Shown: positions 25,340 to 37,516, numbered from the stretch's first letter. The stretch: 64,000 nucleotides of DNA from Proteles cristata cristata (GCA_017311185.1 JAESUZ010004141.1:868001-932000), one strand, 5' to 3'. Notes: generated by a model from the sequence alone, not told the origin. Program-made: numbers and translations.

Positions 25340-25579
25340 GGGGCACCTGGGTGGCTCAGTTGGTTAAACATCTGACTTCAGCTCAAGTCATGATCTCACA
25401 TAATGATCTCACAGTTTGTGGGTTCAAGCCCCACATTTGGCTCTGTGCTGACAGCTAGCTCAGAGCCTGGAGCCTGCTTCAGATTCTGTGTCTCCCTCTT
25501 TCTCTACCCCTCCCTCTTGTGCTCTATTTCCATCTCAAAAATAAATAAATGTAAAAAAAATTTTTTTTAATAAAGAAAA
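25340..25579 (+). mobile_element. Feliform CAN-type SINE with internal 15-base duplication
   Basis: Plus copy in which the 'atgatctcaca' segment is repeated (25393-25412). Target repeats GAAAAAGGACTTGTT (25325) and GAAAAAGGTCTTGTT (25580) differ by one base. Confidence 0.93.
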
Positions 25580-25599
25580 GAAAAAGGTCTTGTTCTTTG

Positions 25600-27060
25600 A
25601 GAAACAGTGACCTTTTGGTATATAACTATCAGCAGGACCTCCCTCTGAAGTCTTAGTATTTTTATAGTATTTTTGATCTAAAGCATGATGGGCTGTCAGA
25701 ATCAGAATCCTCTGTCTAGGGATCCATTGACTCAGTGTTTTGGTTTTGCATCACTATGCACATAGACACGTTGCATACAATTTTACATTGTTAGAAGTTT
25801 CATGCTTCTCTTTTAAAAGGGCCTTTTGCAGTAATATGAATTAGTGACTCACCTGATGGTATTATACCATGAACTGTGGTCACGGCCAGGGGAATTTGGG
25901 GTAACTAAATTATGAAGGACGGTGGTCTTCTGACTTTTGGGCTGATCAGGTGCAGTTTGATTTGGTGCTGTGGCTTTTCCCTGGCCTTTGCCAGAATCGA
26001 ACACACAACATCCACGCCATCAGTACAGCCACTTAACACCTCTCCTGGCCTTCTGCTTCCTGCTTGCTGCCTCCTGGGAGAGGTGTGTCTTTCTCAGAAG
26101 TATCTCTGTGTTTAGCAGCTTCAGACATTCAGGCACGATGTTGCTAGTTCTGGATGCCCGAGGTCTGATTTTCTTTTTCTCTAGTGACCTGAGGAGGAGG
26201 AGGAGGAGAGGGAGGAGGAGGTCATTAGGTTGAAAAGAGCCATTACTGACTTTTCTTGCTAAGGTACCAATGGGAATTTGGAGAAGGAATTTGGGCCTTC
26301 TGCAAAAGCAGGAGTGTAGATCCTAGCTCCTCAAACTGTCTTTGTCACTGACCAGCTGTGTCCCTGGGCAAGGCCCTGACCTTTTCTGAGCCTTAACATT
26401 CTGTAAATCCTTCCCCTCCATCTGGGATCACGAGGTGTAACATAATATGGGTGTTTTTTAGCTTCTGGTTTTCCTATAGAAACAAGAATGTGCACTGAGA
26501 GTACAAATGACTGGTATTCCTAAAAATAAATAATCAAGGCTGTGACTTGAATAACTAGCAACAGAGGGGAATAGTTAGCGGTTTCATTTGATCAAGCTCT
26601 TACCTAACTCTTTCAAAAGCTCCAGGACATTTTTGTAGAGTTTCTTTTAATTAAAACCCATTTAATTCATTTAAAGCTCACTAAAAACATGGGCGTTACA
26701 TTTTAGCGGTTATTTTTAAAGAAAGAAAGAGAGGCTTTTTGGAGTATAGCCTTAGTGATCCTTGGTTTACCCTTTATGTTTCTGTTGTGTTCCTATGGGA
26801 TTTGTTTAGTAATACTTCTATTAAATGTATACTTCTATTAAATGTATGCCATCAATAATTCAAGTTCTATCTTCTTTTTTCCCCTCTCCTTCTGGCTGGT
26901 TTTTCTCTCTCTTTTTTTTTTTCCCCTTGTCCCTTCTGCTTCCCCTTCTTTAGCCTAACCTCACTGCCCAGGCCTCTGTGGAAAAAGGTTGCTGTTTTTA
27001 GCCAGGTTGGGGAAAAAATCCTGATTCACTCGCCTCCCCACCTACCTTGTGGGGCACTTG
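25600..27060. other. Unique sequence upstream of the DIXDC1 proximal CpG island
   Basis: A MIR-like piece lies at about 26310-26410 ('ctcctcaaactgtctttgtcactgaccagctgtgtccctgggcaag'). A purine GAG run lies at 26190-26222. No gene recognised. Confidence 0.45.
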
Positions 27061-27106
27061 GCCTTAAATCAGAAAGCGTGTGTGTGCGCGCAGCCGCGCG
27101 CTCACG

Positions 27107-27322
27107 CCGGCACGCCCGCCTGCAGACTTGGTGTGTGCGCTCGTGTGTGACTGCAAGCACACGCCGGCACGCCCGATGGTGTGTCAACGAGTGTATGTGT
27201 GTGCGCTCACGTGTGTGTATGCTCGCAGCGCGCGCACACACCGGCACGCCCGCCTGGGGGCCTGGTGTGTGTCTGCAGCGTAGACACACACGCCCGCCTC
27301 CAGCCCGGTGTGTGTTGTACGA

Positions 27323-27328
<6 letters not shown>
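27107..27328 (+). repeat. Diverged CpG/TG-rich minisatellite
   Basis: Four imperfect units start with ccggcacgcccg or cgcccgcct at about 27107, 27164, 27241 and 27290. Each continues into (TG)-rich text with cgctc or cgagtg (gtgtgtgcgctc, gtgtgtcaacgagtg, gtgtgtgtctgcag, gtgtgtgttgtacgagtg). Unit length varies from about 50 to 77 bases. Confidence 0.65.
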
Positions 27329-27357
<29 letters not shown>

Positions 27358-27366
27358 CGCGCGCGC
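27325..27366 (+). repeat. (TG)n(CG)n alternating purine-pyrimidine tract
   Basis: About 27 bases of GT/TG directly joined to about 16 bases of CG/GC, unbroken alternation suited to left-handed Z-DNA. It lies about 310 bases upstream of the DIXDC1 start codon. Confidence 0.9.
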
Positions 27367-27735
27367 CCGCGGTGCTCCCCCTTACGCACGCGGGGCGGGG
27401 GGCTGCCAGCCAGCGCCCCTCCACCCTCTGCGCGCCCAGCTGTTTCTATAGGAACCGCGGCAGCGCCCGGGCCCCTCCGGCAGAGGCCCCGGTGCGAGCA
27501 TGCCCAGTGGAAGCCGCTAGTTTGGCTCGGGTCTAGGTTTCCAGTAAGTGGCCTGCGGGACTCCGGAGAGATCCCAATGAGCTGAGCGGAGAGCCTTTGT
27601 GTTCAGCGGGAGGAGGCGGTGGCGGCAGCCGCCGGGCCTGGAGACCCCGCCCGGGGAGCCCCCGGCAGGAACAATGCTAGCCTGCCTGACCCGGGGGAAC
27701 TTACTGGACGTCCTGCAGGAGGGCTTCAATGAGGT
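27360..27735 (+). promoter_or_regulatory. DIXDC1: CpG island and proximal promoter of long DIXDC1
   Basis: GC- and CpG-rich region around the first coding exon, with no TATA box seen. The 5' UTR (within about 27450-27673) contains 'ggaggaggcggtggcggcagccgcc'. No upstream in-frame stop occurs between 27599 and the chosen ATG, but 27674 is preferred because the protein then begins exactly as in human (MLACLTRG). Confidence 0.75.
27674..27733 (+). CDS. DIXDC1: DIXDC1 coding exon 1 (long isoform)
   Basis: DIXDC1 (coiled-coil DIX1, dixin, Ccd1) is a cytosolic scaffold that polymerises through its DIX domain with Dishevelled and Axin, promotes Wnt/beta-catenin signalling and, in its long form, binds actin through an N-terminal CH domain. 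This exon gives MLACLTRGNLLDVLQEGFNE, the known mammalian N-terminus, ending in phase 0 at gtaact (27734). Only the first five long-isoform exons (218 codons plus two bases) lie in this window; the coiled-coil and DIX exons are downstream of 64000, so the gene is partial here by window edge and not broken. Confidence 0.95.
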
Positions 27736-29389
27736 AACTGTCTGCTCCTCCCACTCCCAGCTCCCCTCCCCCAACGCCTCCCGCCTAATCTCTAGAAGGG
27801 GTCCTCACGGGGATCCCAGATCGGTTCCCCAGCAGAGCCCTAAGGCGCTAAAGTAGTGGTTAAGGTGCAGCGAGATGGCTAATCGGGAGGAATCAGAAGG
27901 GCCGCCTGCCTCCAGCAAAGCTGGGCGATGCCCTTCCCTGGCGGCTCACCTGAGCCCAGCAGACAGGGCCACAAACTTAGAGGTCATCTCCTTCCAAACG
28001 AGGGGGCCTCCACCCTTCCCGGGGATTCTCCCCAGGAAAGCCACCCCCACCCCCCACCCCCTGGGTAGTCCTTGAATGTATCACAGTTGTACTCATTCTT
28101 CAGGAGCTTACTGGGTGGGCCAAGTCAGGGATGGGGTGGAATTGCATTGGTAGAAAGTTTGAGAGAGGGCAGAGTGAGTAGGTGGTCCTTCTTCCTGTTT
28201 ATATCTTTCCAGTCCCCGGGTAGTAGGTTTCTCCACAACCAAGGGCATGGTTGGCAGAGAGAGCCTAAGAGGTGAGAGGTTGCTTGAGTGTCTGGGCCCA
28301 GCGAGGGGGAGCTGGAATTGCTCCCTACTGTATGAGAGTGGGGAACTGGAGCCTCAATCTGACAGGCAGTATGGGCTTGGACTGGGGGTGGGGGTTCTTC
28401 TTTTTACTGTTTCATCACAGAATTCTCTTGTTTCTTCCATGCTCTTTTGTGACCCAGGGAATTCTGGATTAGCACCCTCCTGCTTGTGATTTCCTCCTTG
28501 TGTCTTCCATTGCTTCTGAGCCCCACCCGTGGGTCCCCTTATTCCAACACCCAGGGAGACCTTTATCAGGAGACTGAGACTGTTAGTTGTGTCTTTCATC
28601 CTTTCTCCCTACCTCTCCCTCACGTCCCTCTACGTCTCTCTTAAATATAAGACTTTTTAAAGATCAGTTTAACACATGAAAGCACTGTCTTCTTAAATAT
28701 GAACATTACAGGCAAGACTGAGTGCCTTTGGCCACCCCTCCAATCCTGGCGTTTACCCAGAGGTAACCTCATGAATTTGTGTATGCGACTGTCTTTCTTC
28801 CCTCAATTCCTGTTTCTGATTAAGAAGCTCTGCAGCTGACCTGTCTCAGAACCTTCCCAGCCCTGGCCCTGTGCCCCCAGCCTTGTCCCTGACACAGAGG
28901 AAAACTGTAGAAACGCTGTCCTCACCTCATCAAGTGAGTCGGAATTTTCCTCTGGCCAAGGGGTGTCACAACCTCCGCGGAGGGGTGGGGCTTGCATCCT
29001 GCCTGCACTGCCGGCCTCCTCATTGTGCATCAGGCCTCCCTGAGCGGATTATTAAGAAAGATTATTAAGAAAGAGCTACAGTCGGAGAGATGAAACACAC
29101 ACAAGCCGGGAAGCCACCTCTTTGAATGCTTCTAGGTTCCTCTTCTCTCACTCTTGACCTCTGGGCCTCCCCTGGTCTCAAGCTTCCTATAGTCTGACTC
29201 ATCCACCAGTTGTGGCAGAAGCTCCTTAGGCCCTTACACACTTCCCCCCCCTTTTTTTTTAACTCGGCCCCCCAGCCCCACCCCCAGTATCAGGTCCCAC
29301 TGTCTTATTAGGAGGAAGAAAGCAACACAGTCAGCCCTGGCCTTTGCCTTCTCCTGCTTTTCACTCCTGAACCTTTCTTTTTCTTTTCT

Positions 29390-29629
29390 TTTTTTTAAAA
29401 TAGCTTCTTTTTCTTTTTCTTTTTTTTTTTTTAAATGTTTTATTATTTCTGAGAGAGAGACAGCATGAGCAGGGGAGGGTCAGAGAGAGGAGACACAGAA
29501 TCTGAAACAGGCTCCAGGCTCTGAGCTGTCAGCACAGAGCCTCACGCAGGGCTCGAACCCACGAACCGTGAGATCATGACCTAAGCTGAAGTCGGGCACT
29601 CAATTGACTGAGCTACCCAAGCGCCCCCC
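29390..29629 (-). mobile_element. Feliform CAN-type SINE
   Basis: Reverse copy after a T/C-rich run, ending 'gagctacccaagcgcccc'. Flanked by 'ctcctgaacctttc' and 'ctcctaaacctttc'. Confidence 0.9.
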
Positions 29630-30975
29630 TCCTAAACCTTTCAACTGAAAAGCCAGGTAAACTGCAGAGCCAAAAGGCTTGGCTGCGTTTTCATGCTTTA
29701 GTGTGCTTCCATAAATATGCTCTGACCTCCCGTCCCTGTCAAACATAGGGAAAAAGGACAGCAGGAGTGTTCTCTGCTTGTGGTCTGTTCGTCAAAATGA
29801 CGCACGCAACTTTATAATCAGCTCATCTAGAATCATGCAGTAATGCCTCTTGTCCCTCTCTGATATTTGATTTTTCTGCCCATACTGTACAGACTTGGGT
29901 ACAATCCATCCCTTCTATTTGTAGATTGCTCTGTTGCAGAACTCTGACAGCCAATAGATACTGCTGGTTTCTCTGAGAAATTGACATAATCTAAATAATA
30001 ATAACAGTGATATGTTACATCCCGTTGGCTCCTTGGAGTTTAAGTAATTCTTTCACGTACGTAAGAAATTGTATTAAATAATTCTTTGCACATAGAGAAT
30101 CACATTTAGTGGTACGGAATAATGCTACAATTGGTTATTTGAGAGTTGATGGAGCCTGGATGGATCTATTCCAGGTTCTAGGGCTGCTTAATAGATTCAG
30201 TAATATTCTGTCTCTTTTGTTAGAGTCATGTGATAAGGATGTAAATAGGGACTTAAAAGCTGGTGTCAGAATACACTTTGATTCCTCTGGGAAACTCTTC
30301 CTACTGAGGCTAAGAATACCACACATGTGTCCAATCATCTCCAGGGAATGATCCAAGCATAACTGAAGCCATTCTTCATCATCCAGATGCTCTATAGGTT
30401 TGTGTGGTGAGGGCTGTGACCTCATTCTGTGGCAGAGAAAGCTGCCACAGGAAATGAAGCTATGGCCTTAATTGGTTAATTATAAAGGGACCCTCCAGCA
30501 GAGAAAAACCCTGCCCTCTGAATCACGGCTTCCCTTGGCACGTTGTTGGCCTCTCTTCTCAGTCCATTTGCCACCATGCATGACCGTTTTCTTCTACCAC
30601 ATTCCCTGGATAAAGCCGTGGCTTCGACACACCTGACAGATTACCCACAGAACTGATCTATGTCACTGCTGTGAATGCAGTTCCTTTAATTGATATGGCT
30701 AGTTTGCATTGTGAATTATCCACAAATTTTGGCTGCTGCCACATTCTGTAGCCTACCCTGGCTGTCATCCCCCATCTCCTGTGTTCTGGACCCGGCCAGG
30801 CTTTTCATAGTTCACATTTCCCCCATTCTGCATGTGCCTTAAAGCTGTTGTTTTCTCTGCTACTTGGTGTAGATGTCGTCATATGAACGAGCGCTGTCTT
30901 TGGCTGATGTGCCAACATACATTTCTGCAAGTTTTTCCCTGGCAGCTGAACTTACTTTAAAAAAGACTTCGGTGA

Positions 30976-31185
30976 GGGGTGCCTGGGTGGCTTAGTTGGT
31001 TAAGCATCCGACTTCGGCTCAGGTCATGATCTCACAGCCCATGGGTTTGAGCCCCGCATCGGGCTCTGTGCTGACAGCTCAGAGCCTGGAGACTGTTTCA
31101 TATTCTGTGTCTCCCTCTCTCTCTGCCCCTCCCCCGCTCGCTCTCTGTCTCCGTCTCTCAAAATAAAATAAAGACATAAAAAAAA
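30976..31185 (+). mobile_element. Feliform CAN-type SINE
   Basis: Plus copy 'ggggtgcctgggtggcttag' to poly(A). Flanked by AAAAAAGACTTCGGTGA and AAAAAAGACTTCGCTGA. Confidence 0.93.
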
Positions 31186-31805
31186 AAAAAGACTTCGCTG
31201 ATTATGTTGGAGGACCCTGATAGACCTGGGACTCTGATATGGTTTGGCTGATAAACATTCACTCATTCAGTTATTTGGTGCATTTACCAGGTGAGGGTCT
31301 GGAGGAAATAATTGAAGCAAGAACGCTTGTTCCTGCTTCTAAGGAATTGATAGGGAGTGATTTGTAGGTGTGCCGAAGAAAACCGTAATAAGATACTTAA
31401 CGTGGTAGGCCTCCTAAAAGAGGTGGTGTTCATGGGAGATCATAGGGCTCTCTTTCACTTAATGATATCCTGAAAAGCACCAAATATTTACCAACCTACC
31501 CACTCACTGAGGCCAGATTTTTTTCCCTGCATGGTAAAAACATGCACGGAAGTACTCACTCAACAGACATTCACTGGGTTACTGTGTTTACCAGACACCA
31601 TGCCAGGCTCTGGAACCAGAAGTCCAGTAACATCGCATCTGTACCCTAGTGGAGCTCAGAGGTCAGTGAAAATAAAGTAAATGTTCAGCGTATCAAACCT
31701 GGGGCGGCGGTGGTGACGCAGAGCGGACCGGAGCCTGGCTGTTGTGTAAATGGCCTAAGGGGCTGGAAGTTGTGGGGAATGATTTATTAAAATGTTGGTC
31801 AACAT

Positions 31806-31832
31806 TTGGTCCTCCTCCTCCTCCTCCTCCTT
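31806..31832 (+). repeat. (CTC)n microsatellite
   Basis: 'tcctcctcctcctcctcctcc', about seven units, then a T run. Confidence 0.85.
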
Positions 31833-32287
31833 TTTAATATTGACTGATTTCCCTTCTCCTCACCCAGCTTCTTGGCTTTGTGCCCACAGGAGTCCATGCC
31901 AGCTAAACAGATGCTCCCTGGCAGCTAGCTATCAGGCAGCTTTCTGTTCCCCGTGGAGAGTGAAGGGCTGGCCAGGCGTGTGGAGCAGTGAGAGAGAGCA
32001 CTGTTTGCTACCTACCACTCCCCCAGGCACTCAGAGAGGCTGGGGAGCACTGGAAATGCTTCATTGGCCATTACTGGCCTTGTATAGGCTGCAGGGACCA
32101 AAGTCTCAAAATGACAATTTACTGAATATATTTCCATATATGTTAACCCCCAACCAGGCCCCGTTTAAGTGGTCATGAACAATGACCTTCAATGGTCACG
32201 TATGGTAAGGGGATATCCCAAAGGCTCTAAGAGTGAGCTCCATGACCTGTTACTAGGATAGGAGACACTTGTAGACTATATAGTGAT

Positions 32288-32316
32288 GTCTCATTCATTC
32301 ATTCATTCATTCATTC
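32288..32316 (+). repeat. (ATTC)n microsatellite
   Basis: Six to seven CATT units followed by a MIR/L2-like 'tttattgagcacttacttt'. Confidence 0.85.
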
Positions 32317-32412
32317 ACATGCATTTATTGAGCACTTACTTTATAACTTGTACTGAAGGAACAGAGTGTTTGTGGAACTTGCAACTAGCGGAAATTTTAA
32401 AATAAGGTTAGG

Positions 32413-32624
32413 TAGGGGCGCCTGGGTGGCTTAGTCATGGCTTAGGTCATGATCTCGCGGTTCGTGGGTTCGAGCCCTGCGTCGGGCTCTGTGCTGACTG
32501 CCAGCTCAGAGCCTGGAGCCTGTTTCAGTCTGTGACTCCCTCTCTCTCTAACCCTCCCCTGCTCACGCTGTCTCTCTCTCTCTCTCTTCTAGAAATAAAT
32601 AAAACATTTAAAAAATAAAAAAAT
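32413..32624 (+). mobile_element. Feliform CAN-type SINE with head deletion
   Basis: Young-subfamily copy that lacks about 20 bases after 'ggcttagtc' (A-box region: the 'ggttaagcgtccgactttcg' part is missing). Perfect target duplication AAAATAAGGTTAGG at 32399-32412 and 32625-32638. Confidence 0.94.
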
Positions 32625-32639
32625 AAAATAAGGTTAGGA

Positions 32640-32848
32640 GAGGCACCTGGGTGGTGCAGTCGGTTGAACATCTGACTTCAGCTCAGGTCATGATCTTGTG
32701 GTCCATGGGTTCAAGCCCTGAATCAGGCTCTCTGCTGTCGGCACAGAGCCCACTTCGGATCCTATTTCCCTCTCTCTCTTCCCCTCCCCCATTTGTGTGT
32801 GCATGTTCTCTTTTTCTCTCCGTCTTAAAAATAAACATTTTCCAAAAA
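32640..32848 (+). mobile_element. Feliform CAN-type SINE, older subfamily
   Basis: Directly follows the previous SINE, 'aggcacctgggtggtgcagtc' to 'aaaaataaacattttcc'. Its flanks ATAAGGTTAGGAG and ACAAGGTTGGGAG are a diverged version of the same target. Confidence 0.92.
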
Positions 32849-32859
32849 GACAAGGTTGG

Positions 32860-35800
32860 GAGATGAAATCTTTCAAAAAATCTTTAGTTTTTCACCTTGT
32901 GGTATATTATCCTTTCACCACTGGGCTGAACTCTAATATGAAGAGTGCTGCCCTTATAGGAAGAAGAAATTTAATGATATTTTTACTTGTGATCTTTTTC
33001 TTTTACCTAATTAGCTACCAGGTTCAATGGATAAGTAGCCTTTCCTGGCTTAGTAAAGGTCTGAAAGAGTTAATAGAAAAGATATACCATATTATGTCCG
33101 TTTCCTGGCAGAATTCAGGCCAATAAGAACTCAAGGCTTCCAAACCTCCTGCCTTCCCCTCAGTTTCTCAGCAGAGTCTCTCCAGCCCCTCATCTTCTGT
33201 GGCTGGACGGTCTCAGTTCCACACAGGAATCTGGTTTCACTGTGAAGCTGATTTCCTTCCCCAGGCAGTCAGGTATCCTCCTGAACTCTAGCACACCACC
33301 AAAGCCGTGCTGCTTTTTTTGTTTGCCTTTCTTGCTTCCCAGCAGGGAGCCACAGAGCTCAGTTTTGGATGCTTCTACGCTAGGAACCGTAAATCACAGA
33401 CTTTCTTGGGAAAGCCCAGTCAGTGCCTTTTGCAACTCTAACCAAACAAGTCCCCTGTAGGAAGTCTCTTTGACCTTGAAGGTTAGAGCAGATAGAGAGG
33501 AGAGGCTACGTTTGCAAACTGATTTGGAAGGAAGGGCAGGTCCCAAAGAGACACAGGAAAGAAAGCTACAATTGGCACAGAGTGGTTTCAAGGTCAAGAT
33601 TTCTATAATGAGTGAAGATGGTGAACAGAACTGTCTCTACTTGGGAGAATTTTAACTTATATCATAGGGTTATTTGGAGTGTCTTTGAGGGAGCTTGTGG
33701 AGATTATGGGGTTGCTAAGGGCCGCCCACACCAGCCACTCTTTGGTGCTACTGCTACTGACACAGCTTTACAGCCATTGAGTCTCCCCAAGCCAAAATCC
33801 TGCTCAGACAGCTTAGAGTGTTACTGTATCCACTTTTCCTCCCCCTGAGGCCCGACTCAAAGGACTGTCACAAAAACTCTGTCTTTCTAGATTTCTGGAT
33901 TAAACAGGCATCTTTCCAGTTTCCTCAGAACAAGTTAGAGATGTTAAATCTGGAGCAAGATTAGTTCTGTCACTGACATTGTGTTTGATTGTCTTGCTTT
34001 TTTTTTTTTTTTATTAGTTTGATTTCAAGTGCCAAGAACCCATCTTGAGCTAGCCGAAATAGAAAGTGGAATTTACTGACTCATGGAATCCAAGGAAAGG
34101 CTGAAAAAGTAAACCACGGAAAGGGCAGGAATGGAGCAGAGTCCCAGTGAAAATCAAGAACTCAAACACTGGAGGCTCCCTCCCCTGCTCTTTGCCCCTT
34201 ATGTTTGGTTCTTTCTCTGGGTGCCTTTATTCCCTTTCACTCTATATGGCTTTTCTTTCTCAGCTGGGGATCATGGCCTTTGGCAACATCTAAGTTTTAT
34301 ATCTTACAACTTTATCAAAGAAAGATGGGTGGGGAGAAGGAGACTGATTCTATTCCTGGAGGCCAGATCAAAAAATTCCAGAGATTGGCTGGACTTGAAC
34401 AGTCAACTCAGCTGGACCAATCAGCTGTGGCCATTGGAGGATGGTGGTGATGGAGGAGGTGATGTCATACCAGCCCAGACCTAGGGCCCATCACTGTGTA
34501 TGCAGGTGGGGCATGTTTCTACAGAAGGGGAATCACTGTGACCTGGGTAGCTACGCCCAGAGCTGTTAGCTCCACCACCCTGTGGGGCTGATTTGAATCT
34601 CGTCCTGTTGTGATCCTCCAGCTGTTGTTTTTGGAAATAGACCAAGAACTAGGAGCGCGATCAAGATGTATATGTTCATTTTCCAGATATTTTCATCTTG
34701 CTGAACCTATTGGCATCTCGTCTTCACTGAATAATTGACTAATAAAATGATAGTGCTAGAAGTAAACGAAATTCAGTGGGGTTTTTTTCTCCCCCACCTG
34801 CTGCAAGAAGCCCTTAAGAAGCTATCTCCTGTGGCTGGGGTAGGGAGTTAGAGGTGGAGGAAGAGTGAGTGAGTGAGCCTGGCTCTGGATCCCTCCCCGT
34901 GGCCCTAACTAGGGAATCTCTACTTCTCCCTATTTTACAGATCTGGCTTTCACACGGGTTTATAACTTGAGAAAAGATTACGGGACCATAAAAAAGAAGG
35001 AAGAGGAGGAGGAGAATAAAACTACTAGTTCAACCCCCAGAGAGTAACAGCCTCTTGCAAAAGCATATGGTATTTCATCTGCTGCAGAAGTAGCTCTAGT
35101 AAATTTTAAAACCAAGCAGCATTGCTACTCAGGGCCTAGGCTTGCAACACAGGCCTCTTTGAAGATAAACATCTTTGTGGGGGAAGTGGGTTGTGTGGCT
35201 GGTTCTCCTGAGTGTCTTTGTCCTTCAAATCCACTTGTTCAGAGCCAGCAGTAGGCGTTTATAGCCAGAAGAGGGTCTGGCCTTCCCTTTGGATGTGAGG
35301 TACAGATGTCTCCAGATCAAAGAGGAGGGTCACCTTAGAGCGTGGCTTCCCGGATCCGGCTTACTGGGTGGGCAGAGACCTAACCCGTGGATGACAGTGG
35401 CCCCACTCAGTTGTGAGTCTGCCGTCCCTTTGTTAGATGCCATTGAGGAGGTCTCTGTCAACATGCAGACATAGTGACATGACATTCTTCAATCAAAAAG
35501 ATTTTATCAAGGATTCAATCAATGATTTAATCAGTGATACCAGTGATTTCATTTTTTTCAGTGAGTTCATGCTTCTCAGTTTTTTAAATGACTTGAATGT
35601 GGGCAGAACAGGAACAGTCCTCAGCACTTGGACACCCACCTACCGCTCTCCTGGACTGCCTGCAGGCCCCGAGATGGAGACAGTCTAGCCTCCCGTCCCC
35701 ACTGCAGTGACTGTCCCCTCTGTGCCACCACGGTGAGGCCACATCCTGGGATGTACTCCACAGAAGGGTAGTACCCTTGACACCTTGATCTCTGAGATTA

Positions 35801-36390
35801 TGCTCTCTGCTCCCAGCCTCAATTTCCACACTCCTCCCTTGCCATCAAACTCATTTTCAATCTCATCAGCCTTCTCTGTCCTTTAGGTTCTCAGTGCTCC
35901 TTTGACTTCCTGTCCCCGGTGCAGATGCCACCGGTAGTCACTTCAAAGACGCTCTCACCAGCCCCCACACTCCCTTTGCTTCGTGATGGCTGCCCATCCT
36001 GGATGCTCCCACCACGGCGTTCGTCGCAGGCTGCCAAGCCGTGCCAGTGCGGGGGGCGATCATACCGCCCCGCCCATGGTTTCGGTGACAGAATCCTGGT
36101 TTGCAGCCCCAGCTGAGTCTTTGGTGCTACCGGGACATCTTTAGCAGTCACTGTTCTTCCCAGCTTCCCACAGCATCCCTTCCTGCAGCCTCCTTCATTC
36201 TGCCCGTCCCTGTCTCTCTCCGCAGCTCGTGGGCCTGCTGCATCATGGGGAGGGGGCCGCTGGATTGGAGCTCCTTCCACTTCCCTCGGTCACCAGCTAG
36301 ATCCCGAGACCTGACCTTTCACCGCTCACCTGCCTCTTGGCACTGATTTTTGTCCCACCTTTTCCCCTTGAGCTCTTCTTCCCAGTTTAT
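32860..36390. other. Intronic stretch, few recognisable repeats
   Basis: Nothing coding is supported. The piece at about 34020-34560 ('gtggaatttactgactcatggaatcc...', 'ggccattggaggatgg') looks like an ancient interspersed repeat I cannot name, and 35830-36360 is pyrimidine-rich, possibly L2. Confidence 0.35.
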
Positions 36391-36399
36391 CTCTTAACT

Positions 36400-36875
36400 T
36401 AGACTAAAGACCCCCTCCTCCCCCACAGGCCTGAACCAAGAAACTACCCCTGAAGCAATACTGCCCAGACCAGTTTGAGCTTAACCCCTGACACCCCTGA
36501 GCTGATGGACTGCCGGGTGACCCATGGGATGACCAAAGGTTACCTTTACCTCATTATCATACTAAAATCTCCACCCAAGGAGGAGCACAAGCCTCATTTA
36601 CATAACATACTACGCATGTATAGGCAAGTTTACCTGAAGCCCCGTGTGTGACCTTATGCCTGTGACTGCACACCAGGACAAAGCCTCCCCCTTGTGAATA
36701 TTCATCCTAACCCTAAAGAAAAGGAACCCATCGGGGAGTTTTGGCTTTGCACCTTACTCCCTGTGATCTCCTTAATTTGCCACAAATAAAAGTTTCCTTT
36801 GTGCCACAGCTCCACCTGCTGTGGTTTCTATATGTGACTCACCCTCGAGCAAACTCCTGCTAGTTAGTCCGGTGA
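36400..36875 (+). mobile_element. Probable solo LTR of an endogenous retrovirus
   Basis: The block 'cacaaataaaagtttcctttgtgcc' (36780-36804) joins an AATAAA signal to a GT-rich tail ('cacctgctgtggtttctatatgtgactc') and ends near '...gtccggtgaca', as gammaretrovirus-like and MaLR LTRs do. No gag, pol or env frame flanks it. The 5' boundary and target duplication were not found with confidence. Confidence 0.45.
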
Positions 36876-36979
36876 CACCTCTTGGCCATCTCTAAACTTC
36901 GCCACGTAGGTACCTGCTCCCACCTCCTCACAGTCAGAGGAGGACGTCGTCCTCTCCTCTAAAACCTTGCCGCATCACT

Positions 36980-37345
36980 CACACCCTCCCCTTGAATCTG
37001 TTTCTCTCAGTCACTAAGGTCTCGGCTTTGCCTGCAGAGATCATCCCTTCGAGCCACACCCTTGTTCCCTCACCCCCTTGTGCTCCAGCTCACACCCTCT
37101 CCTCCCCTCACTGCTCTTTCCCTGCTTCCTGGTGGCTGCCTGGTTCACTCCCGCCTGACTTCTCACCCATCACTCTGCAGTAACTGTACTCGAAAAGGTC
37201 ACCAGAGCCTGTTAATTAAATGAAATGGGCTTTCTGGTCCTTAGCCTGACTTTTTGACAGCATTTGACCTTACGGACCACCCGTCTTGAAATTCTGTCAT
37301 CCTTGAATTCCTACATAGCACTTTCTCCTGGTTCTTTTTCAATCC
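36980..37345 (+). repeat. L2 LINE fragment
   Basis: 'ctgactttttgacagcatttgacctt' and 'gcactttctcctggttctttttc' correspond to the L2 reverse-transcriptase text around the LDLSAAFDTVDH motif, in sense orientation and decayed. Confidence 0.6.
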
Positions 37346-37370
37346 ATTGGATTGCCTAATTCTAAAATTA

Positions 37371-37373
37371 TTT

Positions 37374-37417
<44 letters not shown>

Positions 37418-37516
37418 AGTAAGCTCTACACCCAACATGAGGCTTGAACACACAACCCTGAGATCAAGTGAGATCAAGAATCTCACGCTCTGTTGACTGA
37501 GCCAGCTGGGTGTCCC
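37371..37516 (-). mobile_element. Older short CAN SINE with (TTTA)n tail
   Basis: A TTTA microsatellite (about 37372-37416) is the tail of a reverse SINE reading 'aagtaagctctacacccaacatgaggcttgaacacacaaccc...gagccagctgggtgtccc'. Confidence 0.8.

Noticed and set aside
27078..27536. Open frames in all directions with Cys/Val/His/Thr repeats near 27.1-27.5 kb
   Set aside because: They are translations of the TG/CG minisatellite; no splice context or conserved protein.
32288..32316. Regularly repeated ATTC units considered as a CRISPR-like or satellite array
   Set aside because: Simple tetranucleotide microsatellite with no spacers; the genome is mammalian.
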